Assembly (NCBI RefSeq): GCF_900169715.1
Contig: NZ_LT835161.1
Location: 434,001 to 498,000 of the forward strand
Reading direction: 5' to 3'
Source of the DNA: Kocuria massiliensis
GTDB lineage: Bacteria; Actinomycetota; Actinomycetes; Actinomycetales; Micrococcaceae
Length of the DNA: 64,000 nt
Part shown: positions 24,913-34,222 of the stretch, piece after piece
Layout of the letters: each line of letters starts with the position of its first letter
Numbering within the stretch: the stretch's first letter is position 1
The notes under the pieces: model-generated
Database searches by the model: none
The model's input: only the letters and a program-made list of their open reading frames with translations
What the model was told of the DNA's origin: nothing
Translations under genes and position numbers: made by a program

Positions 24913-25885
24913 ACCTCTGGCCTTCCCGGGCCACCGGGTCGCCGCGCAATCTGGGCGCCCGACCTGCACCGTTGCGTCGTCGCCGTACTATTTTCCGCTC
25001 TCCGAGCGTCAAGAGACGGCGGCGCGGGCCTGGCTCGACGAGGATGACCAGTCCGCGTGCTGTCAGATGAAGACGGCGGCCTCGGTGATCTTTATCCGAG
25101 AAGGCCACGACGGGCTGGAGACTTTCCTTACCTATAGGACCACCCCTGGTTCGCCCTTGGGTCGTGTCTCCTTTCCCGGTGGGGTCTCCGAACCGGGTGA
25201 TCACGAGCCGATCGGTTGGTACGGGCCGACGCCGTCGCAGTGGGCCGTCAAACTTGGCCACGACGACGTGGTGGCCGCCCGAAGCGCTGTGATCGCGGCG
25301 ATTCGGGAGAGCTTTGAAGAGGTCGGTGTGTTGTTCGCGGGTCCCACGGACCAGGACACGGTCGAATACACCGAGGCCAGCGAGACGATGAATTCTCGGG
25401 AGGCCATCGCCGGACACGAGCTCGGTTTCATCGACTATCTCAAGAGGGCCGGGCTCAAAGTGCGGACTGACCTCTTGAAGCCTATCGGTCGGTGGCAAAC
25501 GCCAGATTTCTCACACCGTCGTTTCGATACGCACTTCTTCGCATCCGTCGTTCCGGTGGGGCAGCGGCCTAAACTCTTGACCTCGAAAGGTCAGTGGGGG
25601 CGTTGGGTATCCGCCGGAAGTCTTGTGGGGAACCGGGACCCGACGGCTCTCGGCGACGAAATCGGTTTGGAAGATACTGTAGGTAAGACCATTTCCCAGC
25701 TGGTAACGCCGGGAACCCTCTTCCTCCTGGAAGCCATTTCGGCCTGCCCCACGACCATCGCATTCCTCACGAAAAAGCGCCGCGTTCACGTGAAGAAGCC
25801 CGAACTCGTGGAAAAGGATGGGCAGCTGATGCTCGCCTTCGATCCGCCTCGCGACGCCGTGAGGACACGCGACAAGGGAGCCTGA
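24899..25885 (+). CDS. NUDIX hydrolase with an expanded Nudix box
   Basis: The 328-residue protein contains VSFPGGVSEPGD near residue 83 and AAIRESFEEVGVLF near residue 132, the two halves of a Nudix motif separated by a roughly 35-residue insertion. That insertion fits NUDT19-like (RP2p) acyl-CoA diphosphatases. The C-terminal part (TPDFSHRRFDTHFFASVVP, then a charged tail) is also of that type. The TTG at 24899 is the latest plausible start and overlaps ridA by 14 bases; no ATG fits between there and the domain. Last gene of the DUF4177-ridA-NUDIX operon. Confidence 0.82.
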   Translation: MNIPKPLAFPGHRVAAQSGRPTCTVASSPYYFPLSERQETAARAWLDEDDQSACCQMKTAASVIFIREGHDGLETFLTYRTTPGSPLGRVSFPGGVSEPGDHEPIGWYGPTPSQWAVKLGHDDVVAARSAVIAAIRESFEEVGVLFAGPTDQDTVEYTEASETMNSREAIAGHELGFIDYLKRAGLKVRTDLLKPIGRWQTPDFSHRRFDTHFFASVVPVGQRPKLLTSKGQWGRWVSAGSLVGNRDPTALGDEIGLEDTVGKTISQLVTPGTLFLLEAISACPTTIAFLTKKRRVHVKKPELVEKDGQLMLAFDPPRDAVRTRDKGA

Positions 25886-25915
25886 ACCGATACCCAGGAC
25901 TTAACTGAAGACAAC

Positions 25916-25954
25916 GGCAAAGGGCCGGATGCTTGAAGCATCCGGCCCTTTGCC
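25916..25954. terminator. Bidirectional terminator
   Basis: A nearly perfect 39-base palindrome with arms GGCAAAGGGCCGGATGCTT and AAGCATCCGGCCCTTTGCC. Each end carries A- or T-containing flanks, serving the convergent NUDIX and crp genes. Confidence 0.9.
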
Positions 25955-25983
25955 TATCCGCCGTGACGGCGAACCATCAAGCG

Positions 25984-26661
25984 TTAGCGGCTCCGCTGAC
26001 GGAGGCGCTGGAGGTCGAGAATCACGACGGCGCGAGCCTCGAGTCGAATCCATCCGCGCTGGACGAATTCGGCGAGAGCCTTATTCACGGTCTCGCGAGA
26101 AGCCCCGACGAGCTGGGCCAACTCTTCCTGAGTGAGCTCGTGAGCCACGAGGATGCCATCCGTCGCCGGGCGACCGAAGCGATCTGCGAGATCGAGCAGA
26201 GCCTTGGAGACGCGGCCTGGAACGTCGGAGAAGACCAAGTCGGCAAGATTCTCATTGGTGCGCCGCAGGCGACGTGCCAGAGCCTGGAGCACCTGGCCCG
26301 AAATCGAGGGGCTCTTGTCCATGGCCTTCTTGAGGCTTGCGTGCTTGACGCCAGCGAGACGGGTCTCCGAAACGGCGGTCGCCGACGTCGAGCGGGGGCC
26401 CGGATCGAACAGGGCCATTTCGCCGAAAATCTCCCCGGGACCCATGATGGCCACCAGGTTTTCGCGTCCGTCGGAGGCCGTGCGGCCCAGCTTGATCTTG
26501 CCGGAGACGACGAAGTACAGCTGATCTCCGGGGTCGCCCTCGTAGAACAAAGTCGCCCCGCGGGACAGATCTACCTCGGTTACATCGTCGGTTAGTGCGG
26601 CAAAAGCCTCGTCGTCAAGAGTTGCGAAAAGCGGTGCCCTGCGCAGAACCTCGATATCCAT
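25984..26661 (-). CDS. Crp/Fnr-family regulator, GlxR-like cAMP receptor
   Basis: The 225-residue protein has a cyclic-nucleotide domain (GDQLYFVVSGKIKLGR near residue 44, GEIFGEMALFDPGPRSTSAT near residue 76, where the Glu, Arg and Ser/Thr contact cAMP in CRP) and a C-terminal winged helix (LTQEELAQLVGASRETVNKA near residue 175). The size and GASRETVNKALAEF recognition helix match Mycobacterium Crp and Corynebacterium GlxR. It is likely a global regulator of carbon use that binds TGTGA-N6-TCACA-type sites; a GTGA-N6-TCAC site lies before acs. GAGGAG lies five bases upstream of the ATG. No Fe-S cysteines, so not Fnr. Confidence 0.93.
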   Translation of the reverse strand: MDIEVLRRAPLFATLDDEAFAALTDDVTEVDLSRGATLFYEGDPGDQLYFVVSGKIKLGRTASDGRENLVAIMGPGEIFGEMALFDPGPRSTSATAVSETRLAGVKHASLKKAMDKSPSISGQVLQALARRLRRTNENLADLVFSDVPGRVSKALLDLADRFGRPATDGILVAHELTQEELAQLVGASRETVNKALAEFVQRGWIRLEARAVVILDLQRLRQRSR

Positions 26662-26944
26662 CTTTCTCCTCAGTGATCAGCGTCATTTTCGGTGCCCAAT
26701 GCGATCTCTGCATCTCAACAATCCTGCAGCCTGGGCAAGATTGCGGCGACCTGTGACAAATTCAACGTACCTTGATGCCACTCTATAAGTTGCGTATCGA
26801 ATTCGCCACAGACCGAAGCCACTCTTCGCGCTCAGCTTGGGAGCGAGTGGAGTATGAGGCTCTTGCCAGGTGGGAAGGGTAACGTCGAGGTCTCCACCGA
26901 CCACGGCTTTACTGCGATGCGTTCGCGATGATTGGTGCTTCGAC

Positions 26945-28123
26945 ATGATTGACTTCACAGTTCTCGACTGGATTCTCCTTCTGGTCCTCCTGGGATACTT
27001 CCTGGGCGGGTTGGCCCGCGGATTCTTTATGACTCTCGGGGCGGTTGTGGGATTCGCCGCCGGCGCCGTCGCGGCCTTCTACGTGACGCCGTTCCTGGTC
27101 GAGAGGGTGAGTGGCGGCTGGAAGATCGCCGTCGCCGTCGCGAGCATCCTCGTGCTGATTTGTATCGGCCAGGCGCTCGGCATTGCGTTTGGGCGGCCTT
27201 TGCGCCGATTGACCGAACGGACCGGCCTGGGGCCTCTCGACCGCATCGGCGGGGCCATCTTGAACCTCGTCACGTGTGCGTTCGTCATCGTCGCCCTCAG
27301 CTTTTCAGCCTCTCAATTCGGCGTGCCATCGATCTCGACCACGGTCGGTGATTCCACCATCATTTCGACGTTGCAACGTCTGACACCGCAACCGGTGCAG
27401 CGTGGGATTGCTCAGGCGAGGGCGGCGGTGCTGCAACAATCCGGTATCCCGCGGCTGGAGCAGCAGATCTTCCCCGAACAAGCTGCGCCCACCGAAACCG
27501 GGCCACAGAGCGACGGGCTGAAAACGGCGTCGGCCTCGGTCGTCAAGATCAACGGATCGGCCGATGCCTGCTCCCAAAATCAGTCCGGATCTGGCTTTGT
27601 CGCCTCTGGCGACCACGTGGTGACGAACGCGCACGTCGTGGCCGGAGTCGTGCATCCCGTGATTCAGAGTCGGAACGGACAGACGATACAGGCCACGGTT
27701 GTTGCCTATAACCCGGAGAAGGACCTCGCAGTTCTGTACGCACCGGATCTTGAGGCCCAGCCGCTGGACTTGGGACAGAACGGAACGGCCGGAGAAAAGG
27801 CGACCATCATGGGGTACGACCTCGGCGGCCCCTTTATGTCCCGCCCCGCTTCCATTCAGGGCCTGCAATATACGACGACAAAAACGCAAAATGGCACCAC
27901 GAACGAGCCGCGGGAAATGTATCAATTGGCGGCCAACGTGCAAGAAGGCAATTCCGGTGGACCATTGCTCAATGAGCAAGGTCAGGTGATCGGAGTGATC
28001 TTTGCCAAGGCCACCCAAGGTGAGACCGGCTATGCGTTGTCCATGACGGAACTGCACTCAACACTCGACGCAGCCACGTCGCTCACGAATCCCGTAGGAA
28101 CGGGGCAGTGCACCGTCGGTTAG
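26945..28123 (+). CDS. MarP-like membrane serine protease (CvpA plus trypsin-like domain)
   Basis: The 392-residue protein has four transmembrane helices in the first 125 residues (CvpA-like), a linker, then an extracytoplasmic chymotrypsin-like domain from about residue 195. The triad is His230 (TNAHVVAG), Asp260 (EKDLAVL) and Ser337 (EGNSGGPL). Cys209 and Cys389 probably form the stabilising disulfide described for MarP of Mycobacterium tuberculosis, where the protease supports acid and oxidative stress resistance. The ATG at 26945 begins [17 protein letters not shown]. It is divergent from crp across 283 bases. Confidence 0.9.
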   Translation: MIDFTVLDWILLLVLLGYFLGGLARGFFMTLGAVVGFAAGAVAAFYVTPFLVERVSGGWKIAVAVASILVLICIGQALGIAFGRPLRRLTERTGLGPLDRIGGAILNLVTCAFVIVALSFSASQFGVPSISTTVGDSTIISTLQRLTPQPVQRGIAQARAAVLQQSGIPRLEQQIFPEQAAPTETGPQSDGLKTASASVVKINGSADACSQNQSGSGFVASGDHVVTNAHVVAGVVHPVIQSRNGQTIQATVVAYNPEKDLAVLYAPDLEAQPLDLGQNGTAGEKATIMGYDLGGPFMSRPASIQGLQYTTTKTQNGTTNEPREMYQLAANVQEGNSGGPLLNEQGQVIGVIFAKATQGETGYALSMTELHSTLDAATSLTNPVGTGQCTVG

Positions 28124-28551
28124 CGTTGCGCGAGGTAATCGAGGGCCATGATGTACCCATAGGCTCCGGCCCCGGCAATGACCGTTTCGGCTTGCAAAGA
28201 GACATAAGACCGGTGGCGAAATTCTTCGCGCCGATGCACATTCGAGAGGTGAACCTCGATCACCGGCAATTCGGCCGCTTCTAAAGCATCGTGAATCGCA
28301 ATGGACGTGTGAGTGAATGCAGCGGGGTTAATGATGATCGCGCTGGCTTCGTCCCGGGCACGCTGAATTTCATCGATGAGAACGCCCTCGTGATTGGACT
28401 GCATGAACTCGATCCCTCGGCCCAATGCGCCTGCGTGCTCGCGGACCGTCGCTTCGATGTCGGCGAGAGTCGTCGTTCCGTAGATCTCCGGTTTGCGTCG
28501 ACCGAGCATATTCAGATTGGGGCCGTTGAGAACGAAGATCGGTTTAGTCAT
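28120..28551 (-). CDS. aroQ: 3-dehydroquinate dehydratase, type II
   Basis: AroQ catalyses the third shikimate pathway step. The 143-residue protein has the type II signatures [12 protein letters not shown] near residue 7, the [14 protein letters not shown] active-site loop near residue 49, [10 protein letters not shown] near residue 74 and [18 protein letters not shown] near residue 98, which holds the catalytic-region His and Arg. The ATG at 28551 is preferred, with a GTG two codons earlier possible. The last four bases overlap the MarP-like gene tail to tail. No other aro genes are nearby. Confidence 0.95.
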   Translation of the reverse strand: MTKPIFVLNGPNLNMLGRRKPEIYGTTTLADIEATVREHAGALGRGIEFMQSNHEGVLIDEIQRARDEASAIIINPAAFTHTSIAIHDALEAAELPVIEVHLSNVHRREEFRHRSYVSLQAETVIAGAGAYGYIMALDYLAQR

Positions 28552-28585
28552 GGCCACATTCTGGCACGCTTCGTGCGGGTAAAGC

Positions 28586-28619
28586 GACGGGCGCCCCCGA
28601 AAACTCCGGGGCGCCCGTC
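28586..28619 (-). terminator. Terminator after acs
   Basis: GACGGGCGCCCC pairs perfectly with GGGGCGCCCGTC around a 10-base loop, 17 bases beyond the acs stop on the minus strand. The following T-run is weak (GCTTTACC). Confidence 0.75.
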
Positions 28620-28636
28620 ATCTGCGGATCGGCCGG

Positions 28637-30574
28637 CTATTTGCCGAGCGACTCCGTGATCTGATCCATCACGGTCTGATCCGCGAGGGTCGAGACGTCG
28701 CCGACCGGGCGGTCTTCCGCGACGTCCTTGAGCAACCGACGCATGATCTTTCCTGAGCGGGTCTTCGGCAGCTCGGGAACGATCAGGACCTTCTTAGGCT
28801 TGGCAATCGGCGAGATCTCCTCGCCCACATGGTTACGGATCTCCGCGGCGAGCTCCGTCGGATCGCGATGCTCGGCCGTAGCCTCATCCGAGAGAATCAC
28901 GAACGCGATCACAGCCTGGCCGGTCGTCTCATCGGATGCACCAACGACGGCGGCTTCCGCCACGGAATGGTGCGAAACCAGGGCGGACTCAATCTCCGGC
29001 GTCGACAGGCGATGCCCGGAAACGTTCATGACGTCGTCCACGCGCCCGAGAACCCAGATGTCGCCGTCGTCGTCGCGTTTAGCGCCGTCGCCGGCGAAGT
29101 ACGTCGTCTCGTTGAAACGGGACCAATAGGTGTCCACGAACCGCTGATCGTCGCCCCAAATCGTGCGCAGCATCGAAGGCCACGGTTTCGTCAGAACCAA
29201 CAGGCCGGATTCCCCATTGCCGAGCTTTTCGCCCAGGTCGTCCACGACGTCAACGCCGATACCGGGCAACGGACGCTGAGCCGACCCCGGCTTGGCCGAG
29301 GTGATCCCCGGAAGCTGGGAGATCATGATGCCGCCCGTCTCGGTCTGCCACCAAGTATCGACGATCGGGCATTTCTCCTTGCCGATCACCCGATAGAACC
29401 ACTGCCAGGCTTCAGGGTTAATCGCTTCGCCCACGGTGCCCAGCAACCGCAAGGACTCGAGCGAATACTGGTTGGGAATTTCCTCGCCCCACTTCATCAT
29501 GGTGCGAATGGCGGTTGGGGAGGAGTACATGATGGTCACGCCGTACTTATCGACGATCTCCCAGAAGCGGCCTTGGTGCGGGTGATTGGGGGTGCCCTCA
29601 TAGATAACCTGTGTGGCTCCGTTCAAGAGCGGACCGTACGCCACGTATGTGTGGCCGGTGACCCAGCCGATGTCCGCGGTGCACCAGAAGACGTCCGTCT
29701 CGGGCTTGATGTCGAAGACGTTGTAGTGGGTGTAGGCGGCGTGCGTCAGGTACCCACCCGTCGTGTGCAAAATGCCTTTCGGCTTTCCCGTAGTGCCGGA
29801 GGTGTACAGGATGAAGAGCGGATCTTCGGCGTTGTGCGGGACCGGGGTGTGCTCGGTCGAGGCCGACTCCACCGAGTCGTGCCACCAGATGTCGCGTCCC
29901 TCGGTCCAATCCACATCTTCGCCATTGCGCTTGACCACGACGACGTGCTCGACCGTGTCTCCGCCCTTCGCGAGAGCGTTATCCACGGCGGGCTTGAGCG
30001 TGGTGGGCTGCCCGCGCCGGTACGAACCGTCGGCCGTGACGACGAGCTTGGCCTCGCCATCCTCGATGCGCGAACGGATGGCATCGGCAGAGAATCCGCC
30101 GAAAATGACCGAGTGAATCGCTCCAAGACGCGCGCAGGCCAACATGGTGATGACGGCCTCGGGAATCATCGGGAGGTAGACGGCGACGCGATCGCCTTTG
30201 CCGACTCCCAATTCGGAGAAAGCGTTAGCCGCTCGGGAGACCTCATCCTTGAGGTCCCGATAGGTATAGGTGCGGGAGTCTCCGGGCTCTCCCTCGAAGT
30301 GGATAGCGACGCGGTCACCGTGACCAGATTCGACGTGGCGATCGACGGCGTTATACGCGGCGTTCAGCTCACCGTCCTCGAACCACTTGGCGAAGGGCGG
30401 ATTGCTCCAATCAAGGGTCTGGGTGAATTCCTTGTCCCAGGTGAGAAACTTCTTGGCTTGAGTCGCCCAAAAGTCCGTACCTTGGTTCTCTGCCTGCTCG
30501 TAAAGATCGGCGGTGGCGTTGGCCTGAGCCGCGAAGTCTTTGGACGGAGGGAAAGTCTGGGAATTCTCGCTCAC
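28637..30574 (-). CDS. acs: Acetyl-CoA synthetase (AMP-forming)
   Basis: Acs activates acetate to acetyl-CoA via acetyl-AMP. The 645-residue protein has WFEDGELNAAYNAVDRH near residue 67, the P-loop-like YTSGTTGKPKGILHT near residue 260, WWQTETGGIMIS near residue 405 and the C-terminal PKTRSGKIMRRLL, whose lysine is the usual acetylation site. The start is a GTG with AAAGGAAG upstream; earlier in-frame codons would add an unusual tail. A CRP/GlxR-type site lies 78 bases upstream, suggesting cAMP control of acetate use. Transcribed away from nth. Confidence 0.96.
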   Translation of the reverse strand: MSENSQTFPPSKDFAAQANATADLYEQAENQGTDFWATQAKKFLTWDKEFTQTLDWSNPPFAKWFEDGELNAAYNAVDRHVESGHGDRVAIHFEGEPGDSRTYTYRDLKDEVSRAANAFSELGVGKGDRVAVYLPMIPEAVITMLACARLGAIHSVIFGGFSADAIRSRIEDGEAKLVVTADGSYRRGQPTTLKPAVDNALAKGGDTVEHVVVVKRNGEDVDWTEGRDIWWHDSVESASTEHTPVPHNAEDPLFILYTSGTTGKPKGILHTTGGYLTHAAYTHYNVFDIKPETDVFWCTADIGWVTGHTYVAYGPLLNGATQVIYEGTPNHPHQGRFWEIVDKYGVTIMYSSPTAIRTMMKWGEEIPNQYSLESLRLLGTVGEAINPEAWQWFYRVIGKEKCPIVDTWWQTETGGIMISQLPGITSAKPGSAQRPLPGIGVDVVDDLGEKLGNGESGLLVLTKPWPSMLRTIWGDDQRFVDTYWSRFNETTYFAGDGAKRDDDGDIWVLGRVDDVMNVSGHRLSTPEIESALVSHHSVAEAAVVGASDETTGQAVIAFVILSDEATAEHRDPTELAAEIRNHVGEEISPIAKPKKVLIVPELPKTRSGKIMRRLLKDVAEDRPVGDVSTLADQTVMDQITESLGK

Positions 30575-30651
30575 GGTTCTTCCTTTCGTGTGATGGACGG
30601 CGGCCTTTTTCATCCGCGTGGACGTCTGGCCTCCACTGTAATAGACATCTC

Positions 30652-30665
30652 GTGATCCGAATCAC
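30652..30665. promoter_or_regulatory. CRP/GlxR-type binding site upstream of acs
   Basis: GTGATCCGAATCAC has the exact GTGA-N6-TCAC core of the CRP/GlxR operator. It lies 78 bases before the acs start and 99 bases before nth, in the divergent gap. A Crp/GlxR gene is encoded in the same window at 25984-26661. Confidence 0.65.
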
Positions 30666-30763
30666 TGAGACAAGAGGTTTCGCACGGAGGGAACACCGAG
30701 TCACCCGCTCACACACCGTGACCACATCGTCCGTGCCATGTCCTGTGAGTAGTGTGGGGCGGT

Positions 30764-31642
30764 ATGACCGTCGAAGACCACAGCCAGCGCCCTAGCCTTG
30801 AGATTCGTCAGGTTCCGGAGGCCAAAGCTCGGGCCGGGGCCGCGAAGCGTCGTCGTGCCGGAGCCGAGGAGACCCACCGTGGACTGGTGAGGCGCGCACG
30901 CAAGATCAACCGAATTTTGGGTGAAACATATCCGTACGCGGTCGCGGAACTCGATTTTGATAACCCGTTTGAACTGCTCGTCGCCACGGTTCTTTCGGCC
31001 CAGACCACAGACTTCAAGGTCAATTCCGTGACTCCGAAACTTTTCGGGGCCTATCCGACCGCCGAGGATTTGTCGGCGGCTTCCCCGGATGTCGTCGAAG
31101 AGATCGTTCGCTCCCTCGGGTTCTATCGGGCCAAGACGCGGTCAATTATCAGGCTGTCTACTCAGCTCGTGGACGAATTCGACGGAAAAGTGCCTGAAAA
31201 CCTCACGGAGCTCACGAGCCTGGCCGGTGTGGGGCGCAAGACGGCGTTTGTCGTTCTGGGCAATGCGTTTGGCCAACCGGGGCTGACGGTCGACACGCAC
31301 TTCGGCCGACTCTCCCGACGGCTTGGATTTACACGCCAGGAAGATCCCGTCAAAGTGGAACGTGACATCGAGGGCCTCTTCGAGCGTTCCGACTGGACCC
31401 AGCTGTCCCACCGATTGATCTACCACGGCCGCCGCATCTGTCATGCCAAAACGCCGGCCTGCGGCGTCTGCCCGATCGCCGATCTCTGCCCCTCCTACGG
31501 TGCCGGCGTCACCGATGAAGAGGCCGCGGCACGATTACTCCGCTACGAATTTGCCCCTGGACGGGAAGAGCTGCACCGCAGGTTTTTGGAAGGCGCGACC
31601 CGCCGGGAACTTCGTCAGGAGGGGTACAGCCTTGGCGCCTGA
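30764..31642 (+). CDS. nth: Endonuclease III (DNA glycosylase/AP lyase)
   Basis: Nth removes oxidised pyrimidines from DNA and cuts the abasic site. The 292-residue protein has an actinobacterial 45-residue basic extension, then LVATVLSAQTTDFKVN near residue 75, the helix-hairpin-helix LAGVGRKTAFVVLG near residue 154 with the catalytic Lys, Asp in VDTHFGRLSRR, and a C-terminal 4Fe-4S motif C-X6-C-X2-C-X5-C (CHAKTPACGVCPIADLC) near residue 228. The ATG at 30764 is chosen over an upstream GTG-type start. Its stop overlaps the following NUDIX gene start, so the two are coupled. Confidence 0.95.
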   Translation: MTVEDHSQRPSLEIRQVPEAKARAGAAKRRRAGAEETHRGLVRRARKINRILGETYPYAVAELDFDNPFELLVATVLSAQTTDFKVNSVTPKLFGAYPTAEDLSAASPDVVEEIVRSLGFYRAKTRSIIRLSTQLVDEFDGKVPENLTELTSLAGVGRKTAFVVLGNAFGQPGLTVDTHFGRLSRRLGFTRQEDPVKVERDIEGLFERSDWTQLSHRLIYHGRRICHAKTPACGVCPIADLCPSYGAGVTDEEAAARLLRYEFAPGREELHRRFLEGATRRELRQEGYSLGA

Positions 31643-32363
31643 GAAGAAAAATGAGGCGGCACTAGCGGACTTGCACGCTTTAGCAGCACGGGGAGCCGAC
31701 GTCGTCATGGACGACCGAGAACCATGGCGGATCGGTGGCATCGACCCAGATTCCGTCAGGGATGCGGCCGTCCTAATTCTATTTGGGGTGCTCGACGACG
31801 TTCCCGCACGATCCCGTGATAGCGGCGCTCAGCAGGTCGGTGAAGACCTCGACGTGTTGATCGTGGTCCGGGCCGATACGCTGCGACAACACGCGGGACA
31901 ACCGGCATTCCCCGGTGGGAAGGTCGATCCCGTGGATCATGAAGCGGAAAACCCCATGGTGGAGGCGGCGCTCCGAGAGGCTGTGGAAGAAACCGGTTTG
32001 GATCGCTCCGGAGTGACCGTCCTGGGGACACTAGCGCCTGTGCCCCTTCCTGTCAGCAACTTTATGGTGACTCCGGTACTTGGGTGGTGGACTTCACCCT
32101 CGGAGGTTGACGTGGTCGATACGGCCGAGTCTGCGCAGGTCTTCAGGGTGCCCGTTCGTGATCTGACGAATCCGCAGCACCGGTACTACGCAACCGTGAC
32201 GCGTGGCCGCTCCACCTATAAATCGCCCGCTTTTGAGGTGCCCTCGGTGGACGGAACGGTGACCATTTGGGGTTTTACAGGGGTCGTGCTGGACCGGGTG
32301 TTTCACGAATTGGGCTGGGACGAACCCTGGGATAGGAAACGTCGGAAACCCGCGCCAATCTGA
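31632..32363 (+). CDS. NUDIX hydrolase, CoA pyrophosphatase-like (NudL type)
   Basis: The 243-residue protein has the NudL-type Nudix layout: HAGQPAFPGGKVDP near residue 92 and AALREAVEETGLD near residue 114, followed by the PLPVSNFMVTPVLGWW segment. The CoAse signature just upstream of the Nudix box (aQPAFPGGKvD-) suggests cleavage of coenzyme A or derivatives to phosphopantetheine. The TTG at 31632 is chosen because AGGAGGGG lies about seven bases upstream, inside nth; earlier in-frame codons lie deep inside nth. It overlaps nth by 11 bases. It ends convergently with the polymerase gene. Confidence 0.87.
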   Translation: MAPEKKNEAALADLHALAARGADVVMDDREPWRIGGIDPDSVRDAAVLILFGVLDDVPARSRDSGAQQVGEDLDVLIVVRADTLRQHAGQPAFPGGKVDPVDHEAENPMVEAALREAVEETGLDRSGVTVLGTLAPVPLPVSNFMVTPVLGWWTSPSEVDVVDTAESAQVFRVPVRDLTNPQHRYYATVTRGRSTYKSPAFEVPSVDGTVTIWGFTGVVLDRVFHELGWDEPWDRKRRKPAPI

Positions 32364-32404
32364 TGCCTTGCCGCTGCTAGCACCTCGAAGGTGTGCCGGC
32401 GTCG

Positions 32405-34180
32405 TCATTTGGCGTCAGCATAGGATTCGACGGTCGCGATCGTGAGCGGGAAATCAACGGGAGCGTCGCCGAAGAGGAGTCGTCCGGCAGCCGCGGCGGA
32501 TTCGTTGACGATGCGGGCAACGTCGGCGGCTTCCGACTCGGGGCCGTGGAGCACGACCTCATCGTGGACGAAAAAGACCAGTGAAGTCTTCAAGGGGGTG
32601 CCTTCCACGCCATCGCGGCGAAGACGACGTCGAATCTCGCCCATCCAGCAGAGCGCCCATTCGGCGGCGGTTCCCTGGACCACGAAATTGCGGGTAAACC
32701 GCCCCTGAGAGCGGGACATGGAGTGGGATCGTGACTCCGCTGCGGACGTGCTCACATCACGAACCGAAGTGAGCCACGATTCGTCTGGGGCCGGTGAGGT
32801 TCTCCCTAGCCACGTGGTGACTTGGCCGCCGCGTTGGCCGGTAGCAGCAGCGCGTTCGACCAAGCTGATGGCTTCGGGGAACAAGCGTTTCAGATGGGGC
32901 GCCAAGGCCCCAGCTTCGCCGGATGTTGCACCATACATGGCTCCGAGGAGGGCAATTTTGGCGGCGGGTCGGTCTTTGAGCGCGGATCCGGTTTGCTGCC
33001 CCAATTCTGCGATGCCCCGGTAGAGATCTTTTCCGCGTCCCGCGACGGCAAGGGCTTGGTCGCCCGACATGGCCGCCAAAATTCGTGGCTCGACTTGCGA
33101 CGCATCGGCCACGGTCAGGCGGTAACCAGTGTCGGCACGCACGGCGTCTCGGACGATTTGAGGGATTTGCATTGCCCCTCCGCCGTGCGCGGCCCAACGG
33201 CCGGTGACGACCCCGCCCACAACATAGGCGGGGTGAAACCGACCGTCGGAAACCCATTCGCGTAGCCAATGCCAACCATTGGCGGTCCACAGACGATAGA
33301 GCTGCTTATATTCGAGAATCGGTACGATCAATTCCCTCCGGGCTTGGCTGAGTTGGCCCCCGTGGTCGGCCCATTCCAGGAGGCTCCATTTGCGCGTCGA
33401 GGAGACTCCGACTCCAGCTGCCCTCAGCGCACGGAGCAAATCTTGCGGTGAATCTGGATTGAGGTTCTCTGCGCCCAGGGTTGCCGAGATGGATTCGGCC
33501 AAATCCTGCATCAGTGGGGGCCGATGCCCTTCTTGGGGCTCGGAGCCGAGTCGCTCGACGAGGATTTCTCGGTGCCGGTTGGTGTCCCACGGTAACCCCT
33601 CGTGGTGCATCTCCGCGGCGATGAGCCCACCTTGAGACTCGGCCGCAAGGAGCAATTGAAGACGCCGCCGATTCGGCGAAGAGTCAAGACTTGCTTGTTG
33701 GGCTTTCCACTCGGTAACTAGGTCGTCCACGGTGGGCCTAGGTGGAGCCGACGAGCTTGCCGGCACCTCGAAGAGAGAGGTCTGATCTGGATTTATTCGA
33801 GGCGGAGGCAGAGACCCTGGGGGTGCGGAATCCTGGGAATTTGTGAGCTTAATGGTGGGAGTATAGGTCAGCTCATTACTGGGCAGGGTGGCGGCGTCGG
33901 CAAGTATGGCCTGGCAGAGGGACAGATCCCAGCAGCGGGCAATCGTGGCGCCATCCTTCAAGATGCGCGGGTAAGCGGCGTGGGCTGAGGACCAAACCCA
34001 GCGGATCCGATGAGGCTCCGGTGCATGCTCGACCACCGAGGCGACGAATGCGGCGAGTCGATGGAACGGAAAACTCTTGCGATTTCCCTCGCGTCCTTGG
34101 CTGAAGGACACGGCGGACCACGTGGCGGTTTCCGGGTCCGAAGGGTGGTCCGGCGAATCGGGACCGATCACGATGAGCAT
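32405..34180 (-). CDS. Pol I-like DNA polymerase, 'bifunctional 3'-5' exonuclease/DNA polymerase' family
   Basis: The 591-residue protein lacks the 5' nuclease domain of PolA. Its C-terminal half has family A polymerase motifs: motif A DASQVEPRILAAMSGD, motif B RPAAKIALLGAMYG (Arg, Lys and Tyr kept) and motif C FVHDEVVLHG. The N-terminal 200 residues are in the place of the exonuclease, but the usual acidic residues are not obvious, so proofreading is doubtful. This family is widespread in actinobacteria besides the full-length polA and its role is little known; DNA repair is likely. The ATG has GGAG close by and AATAAT six bases upstream of the spacer, so it may be leaderless. Confidence 0.88.
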   Translation of the reverse strand: MLIVIGPDSPDHPSDPETATWSAVSFSQGREGNRKSFPFHRLAAFVASVVEHAPEPHRIRWVWSSAHAAYPRILKDGATIARCWDLSLCQAILADAATLPSNELTYTPTIKLTNSQDSAPPGSLPPPRINPDQTSLFEVPASSSAPPRPTVDDLVTEWKAQQASLDSSPNRRRLQLLLAAESQGGLIAAEMHHEGLPWDTNRHREILVERLGSEPQEGHRPPLMQDLAESISATLGAENLNPDSPQDLLRALRAAGVGVSSTRKWSLLEWADHGGQLSQARRELIVPILEYKQLYRLWTANGWHWLREWVSDGRFHPAYVVGGVVTGRWAAHGGGAMQIPQIVRDAVRADTGYRLTVADASQVEPRILAAMSGDQALAVAGRGKDLYRGIAELGQQTGSALKDRPAAKIALLGAMYGATSGEAGALAPHLKRLFPEAISLVERAAATGQRGGQVTTWLGRTSPAPDESWLTSVRDVSTSAAESRSHSMSRSQGRFTRNFVVQGTAAEWALCWMGEIRRRLRRDGVEGTPLKTSLVFFVHDEVVLHGPESEAADVARIVNESAAAAGRLLFGDAPVDFPLTIATVESYADAK

Positions 34181-34222
34181 GGCTCCATTATTGCCGTTTG
34201 ATCACTCGATACGATGACGCCT

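Noticed and set aside
26752-26765. GTGACAAATTCAAC as a CRP site in the crp-marP gap
   Set aside because: Two of the eight core positions mismatch, so it is not distinguishable from chance.
28829-30655. Long plus-strand frame opposite acs
   Set aside because: The acs protein is certain by multiple motifs; the opposite frame has none.
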